A stretch of 64,000 bases of DNA from Fibrobacter sp. (GTDB lineage: Bacteria > Fibrobacterota > Chitinivibrionia > Chitinivibrionales > Chitinispirillaceae), in the NCBI GenBank assembly GCA_012519985.1, contig JAAYPC010000018.1:1-64000 (forward strand), read 5' to 3'. The notes under the pieces were generated by a model. The model did no database searches. It saw only the letters and a list, made by a program, of their open reading frames with translations, and was not told the origin of the DNA. Positions 36,229 to 45,182 of the stretch are shown here, one piece after another. The translations under genes were made by a program, and so were the position numbers. The first letter of the stretch is position 1; the number at the start of each line of letters is the position of its first letter.

Positions 36229-38292
36229 TTAAGATAACTCTCCATCTTCCTCTATAGCAGCTCTTTTAATCATCGGCAGACAGACTTCTGCACAGGCCCC
36301 AGGAGGCGGGAAATTATTACTTATTTCAATGGACCCGCCGTGACTTTCCACAATCCTCTTTACAATTCCAAGACCCAGACCGGTACCACCTTTCCTGGTT
36401 GTGAAAAACGGTTCATACATGTGCTCAAAATGTTCCGGTTTTAACCCAGTGCCCTGGTCAATAACCTTAATAATAACCACTTTCTGTTTAGCTTGAACCT
36501 CGATAACAATTTTCTGATCAACACTGCTGTGAGCACAGGCATTTTCCAGCAGATTAATAATGACCTGTTCAATTTTAGCTCTGTCTGCCTGCACCTCTGC
36601 CGATTGAGCATCGTCTGATATTTTCAAAACAACCGTGTGATTTTTATAAATAGAGGATTGCCTCCATAAATTTATTGCAGTTGGAATCGTTTTTGACACT
36701 GTTAAAGGCATCAGCTTGCCTTTTTCGATTGGTCTACCCAAATTAAGCAAGTCTCGCATCAGATCCGAAAGCCTCATCACCTGTTTGCGGATCAGCGCTA
36801 TATACTCAGAGTAATCCGACTTTTCACCAAGATCTTTACTTAATGCTTCGGTTATAGCCAGAATACCATTAAGAGGATTCCGTACCTCATGTGCGACTCC
36901 TGATGTCAACTGACCAAGCATCTTCATTTCCTGAGACTGCAAAAGTTGCCGTTCCATCTGTTTACGCTCAATTTCATATCCCACGTACCCGGCAAAAATC
37001 TCGATGAGATGTTTCTCAAAATCACTGAATGATCTCTCTTTCTGATCAAGAATACAGATGGAAGCCAGTATCTTTCCTTTACTGCTTGTCACAGGAACGC
37101 CAAAATACGATCTCATTGCCGGAAACTTTTCCATGTATGTGGGGTAGAGCTGATTTAAATTGGCAGTAATCTGAAACAGATGCCGTTCCTTATAAACAAG
37201 ACCGCAAGGGTGATATTCTAATGACATCACCGGAAAGTGCATCAGTTCTTTATTAATAATCTGTGTAATTTTCCTGAATTCATTTTTTTCCACATAACCC
37301 AAAGCTACTATCGGTACATGAATCAACTCTGATATGCTTATAACGATTTTATCTGCAACTTCCTCTAATGTAACAGGTACGGCGGTAGCCATGGCATATA
37401 CCAACTCCAATGCCTTATTCATTTTGTAAGATTTAGTCTCAGCTTTTATTCTTTCCCATGTTTGTCTCTTAAGAAGATTATAGCTTTTGGTAAGTGCAGC
37501 AGTACGGGCTTCAACTACTTTTTCGATTTCCTTATACGCTTGCTGTAATGCTGTTTCTGCCCTCCTTCTCTCCACCATCGATCCAATCAGCCTTGCAGAG
37601 GAAAACAGCTTTTTTATTGCAATGTCTACGATAAATGGAGGACGTGCCGCGCAGAAATTAATGCAACTACTTAGGTGCCCAGGATCTACATTAATTTTTC
37701 CGGCTATTTTATCTAAGATCTCTGTATTCTTGGAGGGACCATTATACCCAATACTAATAGCACCAATGCTACAGGTCCCTGCCTTTATAGGCATAGTGTA
37801 AATATGAATTCCACCAACGCATTCCTGATCAAGCGGCTTTCCGGATTCTATCGACATCAGCGCGAATCTCTTGCAACAGCACTCCTTTTCCAAAAATTTA
37901 TCACCTTGACCTCCAATTTTACCGGTCACTTTTTCGCATGACATTGTATGACGAAGATATTTGCACCAGGGAGAGCGAATCATACTTATGGTATAGCTGC
38001 CATCTTTTTCATGAATCGAACAGCAGATTTCCAGCAAATCAATATAATCACTCGCTATATCCAAGAGAAGATCCTTGCCGCACGATTTAAATATCTCTCC
38101 ACTTTCATTAAGGAATTCTATAGCCGATTCTGATGCTTGGGATTGCGTTACAACTTCGGGTCCAAGTTTTTGCTTTCTGCTTTTTACCGTTTCACCACAA
38201 CAGGATTGCCCATGCGACGACCATAGCAAATCTGAGAGATTATCCGAATTTGAGACTTGCAAAGAGTTATCTTCAGAACCCATTGGAAACAT
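36229..38292 (-). CDS. sensor histidine kinase with PocR-like and GAF domains
   Basis: Up to 687 residues (alternative ATG three codons in, with a better-spaced GGA). No membrane segment. Residues ~55-220 form a Cys-rich domain with about twelve cysteines (ECCCKRF, SCINFCAARPP), resembling the PocR sensor domain. A coiled coil (~230-280) and a GAF domain (~290-435) follow, then HisKA with the phospho-acceptor His (VAHEVRNPLNG, ~H467) and HATPase_c (NLLENACAHS, GTGLGLGIVKRIVESHGG). No response regulator is adjacent. The Cys-rich sensor may bind a metal or redox signal (inference). It sits downstream of the hydrogenase maturation genes. Confidence 0.9.
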   Translation of the reverse strand: MFPMGSEDNSLQVSNSDNLSDLLWSSHGQSCCGETVKSRKQKLGPEVVTQSQASESAIEFLNESGEIFKSCGKDLLLDIASDYIDLLEICCSIHEKDGSYTISMIRSPWCKYLRHTMSCEKVTGKIGGQGDKFLEKECCCKRFALMSIESGKPLDQECVGGIHIYTMPIKAGTCSIGAISIGYNGPSKNTEILDKIAGKINVDPGHLSSCINFCAARPPFIVDIAIKKLFSSARLIGSMVERRRAETALQQAYKEIEKVVEARTAALTKSYNLLKRQTWERIKAETKSYKMNKALELVYAMATAVPVTLEEVADKIVISISELIHVPIVALGYVEKNEFRKITQIINKELMHFPVMSLEYHPCGLVYKERHLFQITANLNQLYPTYMEKFPAMRSYFGVPVTSSKGKILASICILDQKERSFSDFEKHLIEIFAGYVGYEIERKQMERQLLQSQEMKMLGQLTSGVAHEVRNPLNGILAITEALSKDLGEKSDYSEYIALIRKQVMRLSDLMRDLLNLGRPIEKGKLMPLTVSKTIPTAINLWRQSSIYKNHTVVLKISDDAQSAEVQADRAKIEQVIINLLENACAHSSVDQKIVIEVQAKQKVVIIKVIDQGTGLKPEHFEHMYEPFFTTRKGGTGLGLGIVKRIVESHGGSIEISNNFPPPGACAEVCLPMIKRAAIEEDGELS

Positions 38293-38631
38293 TCCATTCA
38301 GTTGGAGTAAGTTGTTAAATTTCCATTAACAAGCTGTATTCTTTTACTGCACAAAATGGACAGAACCAATAAAACCAATTAATCTAACGGATTACAATCA
38401 ACGGTGAATAAAAGGAACGGCTTCACCGCATTAACAAGTATTACGAAGGGAAATCCTGTCAGGTTTTAATAATTCATTATTGCGACTGATTTCAATGAAG
38501 GAAATTTTCAGGCGAACTGCAAAAACAACTCATCTTCCTGACAAGTAGTTTAATATAATATCTGATTCACTGTTGTCCAAAGTTGAATTTTGTAAAAATC
38601 AGGTAGTCCCAATTGTAGATATGCAGAGAAA
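38293..38631. other. intergenic region upstream of the histidine kinase
   Basis: 339 bp between the kinase start and the hydE stop, both on minus. Apart from the inverted repeat at 38312-38332, I see no strong promoter, terminator or ORF. Confidence 0.4.
38312..38332. promoter_or_regulatory. perfect inverted repeat upstream of the histidine kinase
   Basis: TTGTTAA-N7-TTAACAA, a perfect 7-bp inverted repeat, 20 bp before the kinase start. The half-site is a Rex-type half-site, but Rex consensus spacing is 4, not 7, so it may be another repressor's operator. Confidence 0.45.
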
Positions 38632-39717
38632 TCATCCCTTTTGAACAGGCCTTCTATCTCCCCAGATATCAATAGCTACCGATCTGCCCACACTTTGAAT
38701 TCTACGGGTAAGGCATGCTTTGCACAGCTCGGCATTCTCATCAATACATGGTTTCCCTGCATAAAGCAGATACTGTTTTCTAAACTTTTCAGGTGTTATC
38801 TGCGGCATTACCACATTTGCACCAAATTTTAATCCCTGCTCTCTGCCATCGTGTTGTATTGCCTGCAGTGCGGTTGTTGCCGCGATATTTACATCCTTCA
38901 AAACCAGCCGGGTAACAGCAATCATTTTCAGAGTATTTAAAAAATTGGTTTCCAAACGGGTTTCATCTTTATAGGTAGAAAACGGAGTCTGTTCATGAAC
39001 TATGAAAGGCCCCATTCCAATCATATCAACACCAGCTTTCTTAAAGAATAGAATATCGTCTGCTAGATGCTCCAAAGACTGACCAGGTAATCCAATCATC
39101 ACCCCGGTACCAACCAGATATCCTATCTCCTTAAGAATCCGGAGGCAACTTTCACGAGAATCAAAAGACTGATTAGAAGGATGGATAAAGGAGAAAAGCT
39201 CTTTGTCAGAAGCCTCAATTCTGAGAAGATATCTGTGTGCTCCTGCATCAAAAAAATCCTGATATACTTCACGGCTCTGCTCTCCAACACAAAGTGTAAT
39301 TCCTAACCCTTGAGGAAGCCGCTCCGATCTGGTAGCCTTTTTAATACTTCTGACAGCATCAGTAACAAAATCGGTGAATTTTTTGTCCTGACGCTCTCCC
39401 GATTGAAGCACTATGGAGCCATATCCCTGTTTAGCACACCATAGTGCACACTCAACAATCTCCTCTTTTGAAATCAAATATCGTTCGACCTGACTGTTGC
39501 TCTTCCGGATTCCGCAATAATAACAATCGGATGAGCAGATATTGGAAAATTCAACCAGGCCCCTGAAATAAACATTGGGTCCACGATATCTATAGAGAAC
39601 TCTTTCAGCTTCACTACGCAGTTCTTCAATTAATTCAGGCTCTTCTATAGACAGTAAACTTATAATATCTTCTCGTGAAAATTCCTCTTTCTGAAGAATT
39701 GACGAAATAATGCTCAT
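38632..39717 (-). CDS. hydE: [FeFe]-hydrogenase H-cluster maturase HydE (radical SAM)
   Basis: 361 residues. The radical SAM motif CSSDCYYCGIR (CxxxCxxC) near residue 60 is intact and is followed by the BioB/HydE TIM-barrel signatures (LQSGERQDK, TGVMIGLPGQSLEHLADDI). HydE helps assemble the diiron subcluster of the H-cluster. The start ATG overlaps the stop of the small gene upstream (ATGA). Last gene of the maturation operon. Confidence 0.95.
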   Translation of the reverse strand: MSIISSILQKEEFSREDIISLLSIEEPELIEELRSEAERVLYRYRGPNVYFRGLVEFSNICSSDCYYCGIRKSNSQVERYLISKEEIVECALWCAKQGYGSIVLQSGERQDKKFTDFVTDAVRSIKKATRSERLPQGLGITLCVGEQSREVYQDFFDAGAHRYLLRIEASDKELFSFIHPSNQSFDSRESCLRILKEIGYLVGTGVMIGLPGQSLEHLADDILFFKKAGVDMIGMGPFIVHEQTPFSTYKDETRLETNFLNTLKMIAVTRLVLKDVNIAATTALQAIQHDGREQGLKFGANVVMPQITPEKFRKQYLLYAGKPCIDENAELCKACLTRRIQSVGRSVAIDIWGDRRPVQKG

Positions 39718-39959
39718 GCCGAATTGTCCCCCAAATCCAATAATTTTCTCTCCAGCTCCCTTTGCTTACCGACATCCAGATCATACCACCCATATACAAC
39801 TGCACCAGTATTCTGATTCAGTTGAATTCTTCTGGATGGAACGACTGCGATCTCTTTATTTGAAAAATCTCCTGAGAATCCCCATCTGCGCCCCTTTATT
39901 GCAGCAATCAGAATGGTTACACCGTAAGTTTTTTCGAGTAAACTTATTCCTTGATTCAT
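39714..39959 (-). CDS. small protein between hydG and hydE, unknown
   Basis: 81 residues, MNQGISLLEKTYGVTILIAA onward. I choose the ATG at 39959, six bases after AGGA; another ATG at 39965 abuts that site. The stop overlaps the hydE start (ATGA) and the gene follows the hydG stop by 16 bp, so it is almost certainly translated within the operon. It looks like a compact alpha/beta protein with a basic patch (AAIKGRRWGFSGDFSNKE) and a charged C-terminal helix (KQRELERKLLDL). No Cys, so no cluster ligand. I do not recognise the family. Confidence 0.75.
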   Translation of the reverse strand: MNQGISLLEKTYGVTILIAAIKGRRWGFSGDFSNKEIAVVPSRRIQLNQNTGAVVYGWYDLDVGKQRELERKLLDLGDNSA

Positions 39960-39975
39960 GATCATTCCTGCTCGT

Positions 39976-41472
39976 TTAGAAATAGATATCCCGCTCACCC
40001 CTGGCTGTCCGTTGATAATGCTCAATAAATGTAGGATAGACATCAGGCATTTTGGTTTTTATCTGTTCAATTTCACGCAGGATAATAGTTTCTCCAATCT
40101 GCTTTGTTTCAGGACTCGCAAAATCATCAAGCCATTCTCTATAGGTAATAACAGCGTTTAATTTGCAGAACTTACCTTCTGCACCGCTTCTGAGCAGATC
40201 CATTATACATTGACCGGTTCTGCCACAACGATATCCGGCAGTACAGAAAGAAGTTATATACCCCATACCTGCCAGTTCCCGTACCACTTCATCCAGACTT
40301 CTGATATCACCTAAAATGAACTGTTGTCGACTAGCAAGCTGTTCCTTAGTTGATAAATCGTTATATGCGCCCAGACCAACATTGCTGGATGCATCAGTCT
40401 GAGTAATTCCCAGGGGAATCATTTCCCTGCGAATCCTGGCATTTTCCCTGGCAGTCAATATCATTCCGGTATAAGGAACTGCTAGCCTGAGAACGACAAT
40501 CGCTTTACGGAAATCAGCATCGCTTACCTTGTACTTCAGATGGGAGACAAAGGGAGTGTTTTCTGCCGGTTCGATTCTGGGAAAAGAAATCGTATGAGGA
40601 CCGATCCCAAACTTGCTTTCCAGCTCGATTGCATGTGCAAGTAATCCCATTACCTCAAACTTCCAATCATAAAGACCCAGCAACGCTCCGATTCCCACAT
40701 CATCGATACCTGCTTCCAGAGCACGATGCATAGCATACAACCGCCACCTGAAGTTTCCTTTGAGGGTATTTGCAGGATGTACTGCTTTGTAGGTTTGTTT
40801 ATGATAAGTTTCCTGGAAAATCTGATAAGTACCTATCCCGACTTCATTAAGTGACCTGAAATCCTCAATAGACAAAGGGGCTCCATTTACATTTACCCTG
40901 CGTATTGCACCATAAGCCCCACTGGACAAGGGAACTTTGACATCATAGATGGTCCGCAGAGTATCCATCATATATTGAGTATCAGATTCAGGATGTTCTC
41001 CATAAACCACGATCAGGCGCTTATGACCGATTGTACCAGCCAGCACTTCCACTTCCTTGCGAACCTCATCCATGGAGAGAACTCCCCTGCGAATAGCCTT
41101 ATTGGTTTCTCTTAATCCGCAATAAAGGCAATTATTAACACAGGTAGTTGATAGATACAGTGGTGCAAATGTGACTATCCGGTTATCATAAACTTTCTTT
41201 TTGATAGCACCAGCAGCCTCTTCCATCTCCTGCCATAACTGTGGATCGGTGACATTGAGCAGGGTGGCGGTCTCCTGTAGAGTCAAAGTATTTATTTCCA
41301 TCGATTTGGCAATTATCTCACGCACCTTTGAGGGATCTGCCGCTAAATTGCTTTTCAGATCATTTTCGATACTTTCATCATTTAGAAACTCAGTCCCGTC
41401 ATTATTGAGATACCGGGTTATCTGGTCTTCTTTGATCTTGTTTTTCTTCCATTCCTGAATATCTACTGTCAT
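39976..41472 (-). CDS. hydG: [FeFe]-hydrogenase H-cluster maturase HydG (tyrosine lyase)
   Basis: 498 residues. Radical SAM motif CVNNCLYCGLR (CxxxCxxC) binds the SAM cluster, and the C-terminal CTAGYRCGRTGQC region carries the cysteines of the second, dangler-bearing cluster. HydG cleaves tyrosine into p-cresol, CO and cyanide for the H-cluster. ThiH-like length and motifs (GIGALLGLYDWKFEVMGLL). AGGAG precedes the ATG; the gene lies 17 bp after hydF. Confidence 0.96.
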   Translation of the reverse strand: MTVDIQEWKKNKIKEDQITRYLNNDGTEFLNDESIENDLKSNLAADPSKVREIIAKSMEINTLTLQETATLLNVTDPQLWQEMEEAAGAIKKKVYDNRIVTFAPLYLSTTCVNNCLYCGLRETNKAIRRGVLSMDEVRKEVEVLAGTIGHKRLIVVYGEHPESDTQYMMDTLRTIYDVKVPLSSGAYGAIRRVNVNGAPLSIEDFRSLNEVGIGTYQIFQETYHKQTYKAVHPANTLKGNFRWRLYAMHRALEAGIDDVGIGALLGLYDWKFEVMGLLAHAIELESKFGIGPHTISFPRIEPAENTPFVSHLKYKVSDADFRKAIVVLRLAVPYTGMILTARENARIRREMIPLGITQTDASSNVGLGAYNDLSTKEQLASRQQFILGDIRSLDEVVRELAGMGYITSFCTAGYRCGRTGQCIMDLLRSGAEGKFCKLNAVITYREWLDDFASPETKQIGETIILREIEQIKTKMPDVYPTFIEHYQRTARGERDIYF

Positions 41473-41489
41473 ATTAACACTCCTGTCTG

Positions 41490-42746
41490 TTATCTGTTTC
41501 TATGTCCGGTTTTTTCAGAATTAAAGGTTTCCAGAGCTGCAGGAAAAGGGGATAGTACCCTTTGCAGAACTCCCTGTAAAAACGAAATAGCTACTCCGTA
41601 ATTGGTTATGGCGACACCTGCCTGTATTGCTTTTTGAATCCTTACCAGCATTTCCCTGCGGGTAAGCATACATGCTCCACAGTGTATTATCAGTTTATAT
41701 TGAGAAAGATTCTCCGGATAATCTCTTCCACTGCACACATCAATCTGAAGCTCCTCACCACAATACTGTCTTAACCAGCGCGGAATCTTTACCCTTCCGA
41801 TATCATCCTCTGCCGCATGATGTGTACAGGCTTCGGCAATCAACACTTTATCACCTGTGGAAAGCGAATCGATTGCCAATGCACCTTTGACCTCTTCACA
41901 CAAATCCCCTTTGAATCGTGCAAACAAAATGGAAAATGTAGTACACGGTATCTCTATAGGTGTGTCTGCAACCATTTTCAAGACTACCTGAGAATCACAC
42001 ACCACAAGCCCGGGTGGATTCTTAAGAGATTGAAGAACAGAGCCATACTCCCTTTCTTTAACCACCAGCGTAGCAGCATCATTGTCCAGTGCATCCCTGA
42101 TCGCCTGCACCTGAGGTAAAATCAATCTTCCCTTAGGCGCCTGAAGATCAATTGGGACAACCAATACTGCAATATCTCCAGGAGAAAGCAGATCGCCTAC
42201 CAGCGAGGGTTGTCTCAATACCTCCTCAGGAACCGCCTCTATCAGTTTCTGTTTAAAATCCATGACATAGGATTGTCTGTTTGGCAAATCGACACTCGAG
42301 CAGATTATATATTTGTCGGTTTTCTCTTTGACTTTCTCCAGGAACTCCCCTGTAACAGCCATCTTGTCTGCTTTGTTAACTATCACAATCAGGGGAATTT
42401 TATGCACAGATGCCTCGGATGCGATTTTGTCCTCAAATTCGCTCCAGATCCCAGCCTCAGTAATAAGTACGCAAACTTCTGCTCTCTCAAGAGCTATATT
42501 GGTTTTGCGGATCCTGGCCTCAGAAAGTTCTGATTTGTCATCGATACCCGCAGTGTCTAAAAACATCACTGGACCCAGGGGCAACAGTTCCATGGCTTTT
42601 TCCACCACATCTGTGGTTGTTCCCGGTATCGAGGAAGTCACTGCCACATCCTGAGCTGCAATCATATTCAGGAAACTTGACTTGCCCACATTTGTGCGGC
42701 CGAAAAGGCCAATCTGTAATCGCATCGATTTAGGAGTTGTCTGCAT
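41490..42746 (-). CDS. hydF: [FeFe]-hydrogenase maturation GTPase HydF
   Basis: 418 residues. N-terminal GTPase with G1 GRTNVGKSS, G2/G3 (PGTTTD; FLDTAGIDD) and G4 NKAD. The C-terminal cluster domain has the HydF ligand pattern CTHHAAED ... HCGACM (Cys-x-His, then HCxxC). HydF is the scaffold that transfers the diiron subcluster to apo-HydA. It overlaps the end of aspA by 17 bp, so translation is probably coupled. Confidence 0.96.
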   Translation of the reverse strand: MQTTPKSMRLQIGLFGRTNVGKSSFLNMIAAQDVAVTSSIPGTTTDVVEKAMELLPLGPVMFLDTAGIDDKSELSEARIRKTNIALERAEVCVLITEAGIWSEFEDKIASEASVHKIPLIVIVNKADKMAVTGEFLEKVKEKTDKYIICSSVDLPNRQSYVMDFKQKLIEAVPEEVLRQPSLVGDLLSPGDIAVLVVPIDLQAPKGRLILPQVQAIRDALDNDAATLVVKEREYGSVLQSLKNPPGLVVCDSQVVLKMVADTPIEIPCTTFSILFARFKGDLCEEVKGALAIDSLSTGDKVLIAEACTHHAAEDDIGRVKIPRWLRQYCGEELQIDVCSGRDYPENLSQYKLIIHCGACMLTRREMLVRIQKAIQAGVAITNYGVAISFLQGVLQRVLSPFPAALETFNSEKTGHRNR

Positions 42747-44154
42747 CCTGTTCCTTTATTTCTCTTTCTATCGATTCTTTGTATCCCAAAGACATCAGTG
42801 CTGCTGGCGATAATACTTTGTTCACCAGTTGCGCACCTAACCTGTCCTCCAGAAAAGTCCTGAAATCCTTTTGGCCGTTTCTGCTAAATTCAAAAACCAG
42901 CTCTTCTGCTTTCTGATAACCTGTATATGGTAAGAAAGCAGTAATAAGAGTAGTGCTTTCAAATGCATGATTATTGCACGCCTGAGAATTAGCTTCAGTT
43001 ACCCCCACCATCATTGCCAGAGATTTGCTTGCATTGATAAGCAAATTCAGTGATTGAAGTAAAGCCATAGCAACAAGAGGCAGAAACTCGTTTATTTGAA
43101 AAGTACCACGACTGGCACAATTGGCAATCGTCGTATGGTTGGATTCTACTTGTATTCCTGCTGATATGACAGCTTCCAGGATAACAGGGTTTACTTTACC
43201 TGGCATAACCGATGACCCGGCCTGAAAAGGCGGTATCGAAATTTCCTTTAAAAAATGGAGTAATCTTAGATCGTTACACACTTTTATTAAAGTAGAACTG
43301 TACGCAGAAAGTATCCCGGAGACTTCGACAAATACATCTGCATTAGCAGTCTGAGCCATCACGTTTTCTCCTCTGGTGATTCCATATCCGCTGACCTGCC
43401 GCAGCTTTTCATTGACCAGGAATATGTATTTTCTGGGAGCAGTCAAACCGGTGCCTACCGCTGTTCCACCAATATTTACCACCCGAAGACGTTCTTCACA
43501 TTTAAAGGTACGCCAGCGGTCTCGTGCTACTGCATCTGCAAAAGATGAAAACTGTGAGCCAAGCGTAATTGGCACTGCCTCCTGAAGCTCCGTACGGCCC
43601 ACCATCAATATTGAAGCCCATTGTTTTTCTTTACGCTGGAACTCTCCCTGAAGCGAAGCGATGGCATCACTTAACAGCCTCACTCCTTCAATAGCTGCGA
43701 TCTTGAGTGCTGTCGGGTAGACATCGTTAGTAGACTGATGAAGGTTAACCTGTTCCAGAGGATGACAGCGAGAATAATCTCCTTTTTCAAAACCCATCAG
43801 TTCCAAAGCCCGGTTTGCTATCACTTCATTGATATTCATATTAGTGGAGGTACCGGCTCCGCCCTGGAGAGCATCCACAGGAAACTGATCTGCAAATTTG
43901 CCTGAAATAATCTCATCACAGGCGATACTTATCGCATCGGCCACAGCCTGGTCCAGATATCCCAGTTCCCTGTTAGTCTCGCAACAGGCTTTTTTCACCT
44001 TTGCCAGAGCCCTTACCAACTGCATCGAAACCGGTTGACCGGTAAACTTAAAATTGGCCATCGCCCTGAAAGTATGAATCCCCCAGTATGCATCCTTGGG
44101 TATTCTGGCTTCACCCAGTAAATCCGATTCGATCCGCAAATCCATTTCTTTCAT
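42730..44154 (-). CDS. aspA: aspartate ammonia-lyase (fumarase/aspartase superfamily)
   Basis: 474 residues, usual length. N-terminal RIESDLLGEARIPKDAYWGI, middle signature GGAGTSTNMNINEVI, and catalytic loop GSSVMPGKVNPVI. Converts aspartate to fumarate and ammonia. Start overlaps the regulator gene stop (ATGA), end overlaps hydF. aspA genes recur beside hyd maturase genes in several anaerobes, which suggests a link with ammonia supply for the dithiomethylamine ligand (inference). Confidence 0.92.
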   Translation of the reverse strand: MKEMDLRIESDLLGEARIPKDAYWGIHTFRAMANFKFTGQPVSMQLVRALAKVKKACCETNRELGYLDQAVADAISIACDEIISGKFADQFPVDALQGGAGTSTNMNINEVIANRALELMGFEKGDYSRCHPLEQVNLHQSTNDVYPTALKIAAIEGVRLLSDAIASLQGEFQRKEKQWASILMVGRTELQEAVPITLGSQFSSFADAVARDRWRTFKCEERLRVVNIGGTAVGTGLTAPRKYIFLVNEKLRQVSGYGITRGENVMAQTANADVFVEVSGILSAYSSTLIKVCNDLRLLHFLKEISIPPFQAGSSVMPGKVNPVILEAVISAGIQVESNHTTIANCASRGTFQINEFLPLVAMALLQSLNLLINASKSLAMMVGVTEANSQACNNHAFESTTLITAFLPYTGYQKAEELVFEFSRNGQKDFRTFLEDRLGAQLVNKVLSPAALMSLGYKESIEREIKEQDADNS

Positions 44155-44402
44155 TTTCCCTTGCTCAAGGCAGATTTGACAGTCACTCCCTTAATCATTC
44201 CCAGTCGTCCGGTTAATACTCCCAGCTCATCTGTGGTCATATCAACCACCAGTGTAATGACACAGCAGTTTTTTTTCTGATAAGGAATACCGGTTCTGGC
44301 AATGATGGAATCACCAAATTCAGATAATGTCTTGTTTACTATTTCTGCGCTTGCTTTGCGGTTTTCCAGAATAATACCTATAAAGCCCAGTCTTTTTTCC
44401 AT
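44151..44402 (-). CDS. TM1266-type iron-only hydrogenase system regulator (ACT-like)
   Basis: 83 residues with an ACT/NikR-C-like fold pattern: MEKRLGFIGIILENRKASAE at the start and a metal-binding-like middle (KKNCCVITLVVDMTTDELG). This family is found in hydrogenase operons and annotated as a putative regulator; its action is not established. First gene of the maturation operon, with AAGGAG 6 nt before the ATG. Confidence 0.88.
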   Translation of the reverse strand: MEKRLGFIGIILENRKASAEIVNKTLSEFGDSIIARTGIPYQKKNCCVITLVVDMTTDELGVLTGRLGMIKGVTVKSALSKGK

Positions 44403-44531
44403 ATAACTCCTTCAGGAAAACTCAAAGTCCTTCCTAAATCTAAAAATCTTAAACCTGAAATCTTAAATCTAAAATCTCTTGCCCCGGAGGTAACAAGTTT
44501 ATGCATTGAGAAATCATCTCTGGGGTAAAAT

Positions 44532-44572
44532 AAAAAAGCCACTTCCAGGCAAAATCTGCCTGAAAATGGCCT
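44532..44572 (-). terminator. terminator-like hairpin in leader of the maturation operon
   Basis: Minus-strand hairpin: GCCATTTTCAGGCA / TGCCTGGAAGTGGC arms with two mismatches and a 5-nt loop, followed by TTTTTTA. It is 130 bp before the TM1266-type ATG and downstream of another structured segment, so it may attenuate this operon. It may alternatively end transcription coming from the repeat array. Confidence 0.6.
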
Positions 44573-44584
44573 TATTATTATCCA

Positions 44585-44672
44585 CATTAAAATTTTTCAT
44601 ACCTCTCCCTTGAGTTCAGAGCATCTGATACCCCTTGCCGCAGGATAGCCGTTCGAACCAAGTCCGGTTCTG
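44585..44672 (-). ncRNA. candidate structured 5' leader (possible riboswitch/attenuator)
   Basis: On the minus strand, a GAACC/GGTTC hairpin (44655-44670) is followed by TATCC/GGGTA and CTCT/AGAG pairings, then AAGGGAGAGG with an ATG (28-codon possible leader peptide MKNFNVDNNKAIFRQILPGS...) and then the terminator-like hairpin. I cannot match it to a known riboswitch class. The call rests on position and pairing only. Confidence 0.3.
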
Positions 44673-44840
44673 CTTTTTATCAGTTTGTCATAAATATACA
44701 TCAAAGTATGATATTTAAAAAGCCTGGATGATTGCCCAAATAAAAACCCCAACAGAGGACTTTAAAATCCCTATGCCACGATTTTCTTTCACTTTCTCCA
44801 GCCATTGAAGCTGCGAGATGAAGACATTGATAGAAACAGG

Positions 44841-45182
44841 CGAATTACGCAATATATCGGTCATCTTAGGATTTCAGAACAGCGAATTACCGCAATATAT
44901 CGGTCATCTTAAGATTTCAGAACAACGAATTACCGCAATATAACGGTCACTCTGAGACTTCAGAAAAGTGAATTTGCGCAATATAACGGTCACCCTAAGA
45001 TTTCCGAAAAGCGAATTTCAGCGTATATCGGTCAACCCAAGATTTCCAAACAACGAATTTACGCGTATATCGGTCAACCCAGGATTTCAAAACAGCGAAT
45101 TTACGCGTATAACGGTCACCCTAAGTGTTTAGAATAGCAATGTTAAGCGTTATATTGGTCACCTGAAATGTTTAAAACAGCA
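44841..45182. repeat. 42/43-bp tandem repeat array, sub-family A (8 units)
   Basis: Eight degenerate units of 42-43 bp beginning GAATTxxCGC (starts near 44842, 44884, 44927, 44970, 45013, 45055, 45097, 45139) and sharing the core ATATCGGTCA. Copies diverge progressively along the array. It runs without a gap into sub-family B, which has the same period and the same GAATTACGCGT start. Confidence 0.85.

Noticed and set aside
44378-44587. 69-codon minus frame upstream of the TM1266-type gene
   Set aside because: It overlaps the real gene start in another frame and spans the terminator-like hairpin; low-complexity translation.
44640-44672. tRNA-like GTTCGAACC motif
   Set aside because: The T-arm-like loop has no complementary stem on either strand and no acceptor stem fits; it pairs as a simple GAACC/GGTTC hairpin instead.
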